Source: Terriglobales bacterium
GTDB lineage: Bacteria > Acidobacteriota > Terriglobia > Terriglobales > Gp1-AA117
Assembly: GCA_030150795.1 (NCBI GenBank)
Contig: JASLFF010000737.1
Location: 1-6,432 of the forward strand
DNA: 6,432 nt
Direction of reading: 5' to 3'
Below are positions 1 to 3,967 of this stretch, piece by piece. The notes below the pieces were generated by a model, which was not told where the DNA came from, did not search any database, and saw only the letters and a list, made by a program, of their open reading frames with translations. Every line of letters begins with the position of its first letter. Position 1 is the stretch's first letter. The translations under genes and the position numbers were made by a program.

Positions 1-462
1 AAGGCCACTAGCTCGTTCTTCATTCATCTGGAAAGATGTGCAACCATTGCTCAGATCATTAACGCGACCCGGGAACAGGATGAAGCATCTGCTCCCATGT
101 CCGTGGTCGTCTTACTTAAAGAGTATACGGACGTTGGACGCGGCGATATTCTGTGTGCCCCCCCATCAACCTCCTTTACAATCACAGCGATTCAGGGCCA
201 CACTGATCTGGATGTCATCGACTCCCCTGCAGATTGATGAGCCTTATCTTATCAAGCACACGACGCAAACTACCTGCATGCGCATTATGAAATTGCTGCA
301 CAAGGTGGATGTCCATAGCCTTGAGAAAATGGCTGCCATCCGTCTCGACCTGAATGAAATCGGCGAAGTAGAGATTGAGACTCACAAGCCGATTTTTTGC
401 GATCCTTATTCTGTCAATAGAGTCACAGGCAGCTTCATTGTGGTCCACCCGATTAGCAATTT
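1..462 (+). pseudogene. cysN: CysN-like sulfate adenylyltransferase large subunit, C-terminal remnant (cut by window edge, frameshifted)
   Basis: CysN is the GTPase-type subunit of ATP sulfurylase, which makes adenosine 5'-phosphosulfate (APS) from ATP and sulfate. Only the EF-Tu-like domains 2 and 3 are visible; the GTPase domain would lie left of the window. Frame 1 (about 1-160) carries DEASAPMSVVV and VGRGDILCAP, typical of domain 2. At the C7 run at 158-164 the match moves to frame 2, where RFRATLIWMSS, YLIKHTTQT, LNEIGEVEIETHKPIFCDPY and RVTGSFIVVHP follow in the normal CysN order up to about 460. Removing one C restores a continuous family-like reading, so this is a +1 lesion. The usual tail after the TGSF..HP motif is missing and the sequence runs almost directly into an APS kinase in frame 3. 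It was probably a bifunctional cysNC gene. The family call is firm. Whether the frameshifts are biological or sequencing error is less certain. Confidence 0.85.
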
Positions 463-1025
463 GGATTACGGGTCTCAGCGCTTCCGGAAAGACGACTATC
501 GCAGAAGCCGTACGCACAGAACTTCCGACCCGCGGCCTACGTGTGGAGTGTCTGGACGGGACGCAATCCGCAGTCATTTAAGCCGAGAGCTGGGGTTCAG
601 TCCTTCGGATCGAAACGAAAATATCAGGCGGATCCGCTTCGTGGCCCAGCTATTAACCAGAAAACGGAGTGATTGTCCTAGTTTCAGCCATCTCACCATA
701 TCGCGCAATCCGCGAGGAAATGCGTGCCACCATTAAAAGCTTCATGGAAGTATTTATAAACGCTTCTATTGAGGTTTGTGAGCAACGGGATCCAAAGGGC
801 CTCTACAAGAAGGCGCGCGCCGGGGGATGCCAGAGTTTCACAGGGATTCATGATCCGTATGAGCCACCACTCTCACCGGAGCTTGAGTGCCGGACAGATA
901 TGGAAAGCATCAAAGAAAGGGCCAATAAAGTTATTTCCGCCATCTTGCAGAACTATGCGATCATCACAAAACCCACTGCATGCAAGGCCGAAATGTGTGA
1001 ATCCGAACCAGTTTTAGGTAGCTAA
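453..1025 (+). pseudogene. cysC: CysC-like adenylyl-sulfate (APS) kinase, frameshifted
   Basis: APS kinase phosphorylates APS to PAPS, the sulfate donor for sulfotransferases and assimilatory reduction. Frame 3 gives AIWITGLSASGKTTIAEAV with the Walker A P-loop at 471-497, then GLRVECLDG. At the GGG at 558-560 one base is missing, and the match continues in frame 2 (RSHLSRELGFSPSDRNENIRR, read up to about 660). At the A-run at 661-664 one extra A returns it to frame 3: GVIVLVSAISPYRAIREEMR, EVCEQRDPKGLYKKARAG (about 774-824), FTGIHDPYE (837-863), stop TAA 1023-1025. All main family motifs survive, including the ISPYR segment. With a stop at 579-581 in frame 3, no full-length kinase can be translated. 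About 25 residues after the normal kinase end are unlike the family. The CysN part is immediately upstream, probably the same ancestral cysNC gene. Confidence 0.87.
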
Positions 1026-1068
1026 AACAGCCAGGGCCACCTTGGCCTCAGAGCTATTGCAAGTAAGT

Positions 1069-1082
1069 ACCCATCGATGGGT
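1069..1082. promoter_or_regulatory. 14-bp perfect palindrome in the 1026-1209 intergenic stretch
   Basis: ACCCATCGATGGGT is its own reverse complement. It sits 44 nt past the stop of the cysC remnant and 128 nt beyond the end of the minus-strand regulator gene. A smaller hairpin, GGCCA-CCT-TGGCC, lies at 1035-1047. Neither is followed by a T-tract on either strand, so neither looks like an intrinsic terminator. The 14-bp element resembles a dimeric repressor operator in symmetry, but no gene clearly starts next to it. No coding sequence is visible between 1026 and 1209. Confidence 0.3.
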
Positions 1083-1191
1083 TATTGAGTATCAACTTTC
1101 TCTGATATATCGATTTTAACCTATTCAAAAATCTTGTGACTGCCCGAACTGGCGCATCGAGGCCGTCATCAACATTGCTTTTGGAGTAAAA

Positions 1192-1215
1192 ATAATGGCT
1201 GTTAAACGGCTAGCC
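1192..1215 (-). terminator. Weak candidate terminator after the LuxR-type gene
   Basis: Read on the minus strand, the regulator's stop codon is overlapped by GGCT (1215-1212). AGCC (1200-1197) can pair with it to give a 4-bp stem, followed by ATTATTTTTAC. The T-rich stretch is good but the stem is short, so this is only a tentative terminator. It would separate this transcript from the convergent cysNC remnant. Confidence 0.25.
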
Positions 1216-1935
1216 CTGCTTGCGTCTGAGCCCCATCCCGTCAGTCGGTAGCAACCCTTCAGCGCTGTTGCCTTGCCTGTCACAGAGTGACGAGACTTGA
1301 TCTTCTTTGGTGGTCAGAAATGCCCGACGGCTGCCTACATGGCACTTCTGAAATACATTTGAGACGTGAAACTTAACCGTCCTCTCCGATATGTTCAGAA
1401 TATCCGCGATCATTTTGTTTGAGAACCCTTTGCGCAGCAAAGCAATCACCTGTTCTTCGCGCATGGTGGGGTACGTGCTGGAAGAACTGGGCTCACGAAA
1501 TGAGGGGACCGTGCGTTTTACATACTCTGCGAGAACACCTCGATTGACCCAGAGGTTGCCGTTGAGCACAGAGTCCAGGGCAGGCACCAGTTGTTGGTCC
1601 AGAGACATGGAAACATAAATGATCCCGTGTATTCCTAAACAAAGAAGACGTAGCTCCTCCTCCTGACTGACTGGAGTAGGCAGCAAAATGATCGTACGAA
1701 TGCCGTGGAGCCGCCATGTTGAGCTGAGTTCCGGCCACGCACTTACGGTGCAGGTATCGATGACAAGCGCTGATGGTCTATTTTTATCAAAATGGCCATT
1801 CGTGATTTGGAAGTCGCAGACCGTATATGACGTTACGGAGTGTGACTGCACGCTGGCTTGGAGCACAGCGAAGACCAAAGGATGACCAGTGTAAATATAA
1901 ACCGTGGCAGGTGGCTGGTGATTGGTGATTTCCAT
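1210..1935 (-). CDS. LuxR/NarL-type transcriptional regulator with degenerate receiver domain
   Basis: A 241-residue DNA-binding regulator, counted from the ATG at 1935; a TTG at 1950 in the same frame is possible but less likely. Residues 12-135 have the pattern of a response-regulator receiver (VYIYTGHPLVFAVL, SALVIDTC, RTIILLPTPVS, GIHGIIYVSM). Residues about 156-207 are a LuxR-type helix-turn-helix: REEQVIALLRKGFSNKMIA, ISERTVKFHVSNVFQK. In the receiver the acidic pair usually found in the IVDDHP segment is replaced (YTGHP), and the lysine near GYLLK is absent (GIIYVSM). An Asp remains at residue 60 in the usual phospho-acceptor strand. Control by normal phosphotransfer therefore looks doubtful. 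The 34-residue tail after the HTH is unlike the family. The gene lies 53 nt downstream of the NusG-like gene with no terminator between, suggesting one operon. No strong Shine-Dalgarno is visible. Its target is unknown. Confidence 0.85.
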   Translation of the reverse strand: MEITNHQPPATVYIYTGHPLVFAVLQASVQSHSVTSYTVCDFQITNGHFDKNRPSALVIDTCTVSAWPELSSTWRLHGIRTIILLPTPVSQEEELRLLCLGIHGIIYVSMSLDQQLVPALDSVLNGNLWVNRGVLAEYVKRTVPSFREPSSSSTYPTMREEQVIALLRKGFSNKMIADILNISERTVKFHVSNVFQKCHVGSRRAFLTTKEDQVSSLCDRQGNSAEGLLPTDGMGLRRKQG

Positions 1936-1988
1936 AAGACTATTGCTCAATGCAACGCTTCGCGAGCGACGGGTGGCGCTCTCCCAAA

Positions 1989-2555
1989 TCAGGATCTAGT
2001 ACAACAATGGACCAATTGCTGGGAATGGCGCTGATCCTGGCTTTTGACTACGGGCCTAGCGGAAACTGAACATGCGCTTGCATCAACGAGAATTGACTGT
2101 TGGATAAGGTGGACTGACAAAATCAAATGGTGGTTTTTATATCCATATACAAAACCCTTGACCCCGGCTAGCGGACCATTTTCAATAATCGCCGCAGTCC
2201 CCACAGCGAGATAGGGGTGCGGCCGTGGTTCGAAATCGTCCTTCAAAACAGCCTGAAGAGCCAAAATTTCACTTTCGTTAATCGGCCAAGGCTCCTTGCG
2301 AGAGCCTACAATTCGAAGCACTCCGGGAGTGGTCAAAATTGGGCCAGCCAGGGTGGCATCAAAACGGCAAAATATATAGCCAGGGAAGAGTGGAGTTTTG
2401 ATGGCCTTAACTCGATCCGACCAGATCTTATGCTGCGAATAAAGCGGTACTAATTGTTCATATCCCTTATGGCGCAATACTTCGGCAGCTGCTAGCTCAT
2501 TGCGTAGCTTAACTTGTATTGCAAACCAAGAATTATTTTGTTCGGTCAGAGTCAT
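1989..2555 (-). CDS. NusG-family transcription antiterminator (RfaH/LoaP/UpxY-like specialised paralogue)
   Basis: A 188-residue NusG paralogue. These proteins bind elongating RNA polymerase and let it read through long operons, usually exopolysaccharide or secondary-metabolite loci. The NGN domain spans residues about 9-105: WFAIQVKLRNELAAAEVL, YEQLVPLY, the hallmark PLFPGYIF (55-62) and TTPGVLRIVG (75-84). A KOW-like domain follows at about 115-160 (VGTAAIIENGPLAGVKGFVY, HHLILSVHLIQQSI). The last about 28 residues are polar, with a CC pair, and match nothing I know. ATG at 2555 is preferred over the upstream TTG at 2585 because GAGGGG lies 10 nt before it at 2566-2571. The residues before WFAIQV then number nine, normal for the family. 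Housekeeping NusG is usually next to secE and rplK, which are absent, supporting a specialised role. Its usual biosynthetic operon is also absent; the only co-directional follower is the LuxR-type gene. Confidence 0.9.
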   Translation of the reverse strand: MTLTEQNNSWFAIQVKLRNELAAAEVLRHKGYEQLVPLYSQHKIWSDRVKAIKTPLFPGYIFCRFDATLAGPILTTPGVLRIVGSRKEPWPINESEILALQAVLKDDFEPRPHPYLAVGTAAIIENGPLAGVKGFVYGYKNHHLILSVHLIQQSILVDASACSVSARPVVKSQDQRHSQQLVHCCTRS

Positions 2556-2565
2556 GGTATTGCGG

Positions 2566-2571
2566 CCCCTC
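2566..2571 (-). promoter_or_regulatory. Ribosome binding site deciding the NusG-like start
   Basis: On the minus strand GAGGGG stands 10 nt before the ATG at 2555. It supports that start over the in-frame TTG at 2585, which lies upstream of this site. Confidence 0.5.
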
Positions 2572-2589
2572 AAAAGTCTAGGCAAATAC

Positions 2590-2621
2590 TAGCGAGCTGC
2601 GGAGCAATAATGGGCTCGCTA
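2590..2621 (-). promoter_or_regulatory. Inverted repeat in the leader of the NusG-like gene
   Basis: TAGCGAGC (2590-2597) and GCTCGCTA (2614-2621) are exact 8-bp inverted arms around 16 nt, ending 34 nt before the ATG of the NusG-like gene. In the mRNA they could form a leader hairpin. No T-tract follows, so it is not a usual intrinsic terminator. LoaP-type antiterminators act through RNA hairpins in leaders, so autoregulation is conceivable. An operator for a dimeric protein is equally possible. Confidence 0.4.
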
Positions 2622-2628
2622 ATAAAAA

Positions 2629-2642
2629 CATTTAATTAAATG
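2629..2642. promoter_or_regulatory. 14-bp AT-rich perfect palindrome upstream of the NusG-like gene
   Basis: CATTTAATTAAATG is a perfect palindrome 73 nt upstream of the NusG-like ATG. It lies where promoter or operator elements would be expected. Its centre, TTTAAT, could serve as a -10-like hexamer on the minus strand, but no convincing -35 element is paired with it. Confidence 0.35.
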
Positions 2643-3064
2643 CTAAATCCTTATGAAATCCATACTTGAACCTGTTAGCAAGTTAGATTGTGTTGCCGCA
2701 ATGCGTATCTTGCTACAGCTTGCTAAATCGATCAGCTGTTTCAGTGGAGTTGGTAAAAATGTCAAGAAACCAAGCACTACATGGCCAGTCTATCGCGAAA
2801 CAATTCATTTGGTTTTCTAACCACAAGCATGCCCAGGGGGTGAATAATACCACGCACAAGCAACGCGCGTGTAGCTATTTTATGCAGTTTTCTTTTAGGG
2901 TAGTTCCATAAAGGAACCAGGGCTGTGCTTGCGCGTAAGGTTGCCCCAACGGTGCATCTGACAGGTAGGTACAGGTGGTCTGGACGTTCTACTGTAAAAA
3001 AGGACAGGTGTCGATGTTCGAACAGGACATTGTATGTTTATCTTCTGCTAATATGTAGAGAAGG

Positions 3065-3080
3065 TGATAGATTTCTATCA
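3065..3080. promoter_or_regulatory. 6-4-6 inverted repeat upstream of the oxygenase remnant
   Basis: TGATAGATTTCTATCA has exact 6-bp arms around ATTT. It lies 24 nt before the ATG at 3105 that may have opened the oxygenase gene. It could be an operator or a small hairpin; there is no T-run to make it a terminator. Confidence 0.25.
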
Positions 3081-3104
3081 TGGATGGTAGAGGCGATGAT
3101 TAAA

Positions 3105-3634
3105 ATGGCACTCAAAAACCAATGCCTTGCCTTTAGTAGGAAGTGCAGTGAAACCACTGGCCACGAGTGAGCAGGTATATATGTGGTGTGGTTTGCTTCT
3201 AACAAACAGGAGATTCAGCAGCATCTGTATGTGCATGGATCCGTTTTGGTTCGGGGCTGCGGCCTTACGTCAGGGCAGGAGTTTCAAGAGGTTGCCCGTA
3301 TTTTTTTGCGACAAGCTTGGTGATTATGTAGGAGGCAACTCGCCTCGCAAGAAGGGTGACATCTCATGTGTTTATTTCTACTGAATATCCGAAGGAGGAG
3401 CGGATTTCCCTGCACAGCGAAGCCTCTTATTCAAAGAATATGCTGGGCTCAATTATTTTTTGCTGTCTGATACCCGCGGCGGGGGGCCAGACGCCACTTG
3501 CAAATAGCCGGCGCGTCTTTAAGCGTATTGATCCTGAGGTCCGCAATCGCTATGAGCGTTGTGGTATGCGATATGTTAATAACCTTCATGGACCATTTGT
3601 AGGTAGTGATGGCGACCATGGCATAACGCCGTGA
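3105..3634 (+). pseudogene. TauD/TfdA-superfamily (SyrP-like) Fe(II)/2-oxoglutarate oxygenase remnant
   Basis: This family hydroxylates free or carrier-bound amino acids, and SyrP-like members are typical tailoring enzymes of non-ribosomal peptide clusters. The match is spread over three frames. Frame 1 has NALPLVGSAVKPLA (about 3121-3162). Frame 3 has WFASNKQEIQQHLYVHGSVL and VRGCGLTSGQEFQEVARIF (about 3189-3305). At the T7 run 3301-3307 it returns to frame 1 with CDKLGDYVGGNSPRKK. At the GGG before GTGAC (about 3355-3357) it moves to frame 2 with HVFISTEYPKEE, SLHSEASYS, GGQTPLANSRRVFKRIDPE and MRYVNNLHGPF, stopping at 3632-3634. The first part of the metal triad (H-x-E, His codon 3413-3415) is kept. 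The C-terminal half with the last metal His and the oxoglutarate-binding Arg is absent. The start at 3105 is a guess; the real N-terminus may lie upstream. Confidence 0.75.
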
Positions 3635-3896
3635 TGGCTAGCGCCGAATGGCGGCTGCCAGAACCTGATGGGAGTTGGCGATGTGGTGGAGGATCTTCCT
3701 GGGGCCGGTTTCCCAATCGTAACCAATGGGACGCTTTACCACCGGCAGAAATGAAGCTTTGTTGCCGTGGTTTGAATTTCAGTCGCCTTCGCATGCGATT
3801 GACGGCGCATACAGCTATCCTGACGAATCTCTGCTTCCCGCATTGTCCCCATTGCAACATGCGTTCTGCTTTTAGTAGTTCTTTCGCGATTCGAGT
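3635..3896. other. Unassigned stretch between the oxygenase remnant and the permease terminator
   Basis: No gene could be assigned. Three readings stay open over part of it. Plus frame 2, in line with the oxygenase remnant after its stop, is open at 3635-3751 (GVGDVVEDLPGAGFPIVTNG). Plus frame 1 is open at 3631-3960. Minus-strand readings include 3641-3778, containing PIGYDWETGPRKILHHIANS. None matches a family I know well enough to name. The stretch replaces the expected C-terminal half of the oxygenase, so it may be foreign sequence joined by a deletion or insertion. No clear terminal repeats or target duplication are seen. Confidence 0.4.
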
Positions 3897-3923
3897 AAAA
3901 GGGCGCCGTCTATTCGGCGCTCT
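3897..3923 (-). terminator. Intrinsic terminator of the ADOP permease gene
   Basis: Read on the minus strand: AGAGCGCCG (3923-3915), a 6-nt loop, CGGCGCCCT (3908-3900), then TTT and ACTCG. The 9-bp stem has one G-T pair and is GC-rich at the loop end, followed by a short T-tract (TTTT including the stem base). It begins 44 nt after the permease stop codon, the right place for a factor-independent terminator. Confidence 0.7.
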
Positions 3924-3967
3924 CCGCTTTGTATACATTAATAAAGGATGGAATCGCTGATCTTCAG

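Larger units (their letters stand above)
2622..3104. other. Non-coding stretch without a supportable gene
   Basis: Short open frames occur on the plus strand (2690-2911, 2925-3170), but they carry no recognisable motif or convincing ribosome binding site and have a scattered composition. What can be seen is short repeat structure. TTAGCAAG (2675-2682) and CTTGCTAA (2719-2726) form an inverted pair. TGCTAAATC is repeated directly at 2641-2649 and 2721-2729. ACAGGT occurs at 2961, 2971 and 3004. The stretch probably holds the promoter of the minus-strand NusG-like gene at its left end, and possibly degraded 5' sequence of the oxygenase remnant at its right end. Confidence 0.5.

Noticed and set aside
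215..577. Minus-strand open frame of 120 codons
   Set aside because: It is antisense to the clearly recognisable CysN/CysC sequence.
1035..1047. GGCCA-CCT-TGGCC hairpin as a terminator for the cysC remnant
   Set aside because: The stem is only 5 bp and no T-tract follows on the plus strand.
2690..3170. Plus-strand open frames of 73 and 81 codons as small genes
   Set aside because: No ribosome binding site, motif or conserved-looking composition. They are what chance gives in this stretch.
3640..3921. 10-bp inverted pair AGCGCCGAAT (3640-3649) and ATTCGGCGCT (3912-3921) as terminal repeats of a small mobile element
   Set aside because: The right arm is half of the permease terminator stem, the arms are short and GC-rich, and no flanking target duplication or transposase was found.
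3576..3938. Minus-strand open frame of 120 codons, rich in arginine, between the oxygenase remnant and the permease
   Set aside because: It has no recognisable motif, overlaps the oxygenase remnant and crosses the permease terminator, and its skewed Arg/Pro composition is typical of an antisense reading of moderately GC-rich DNA.
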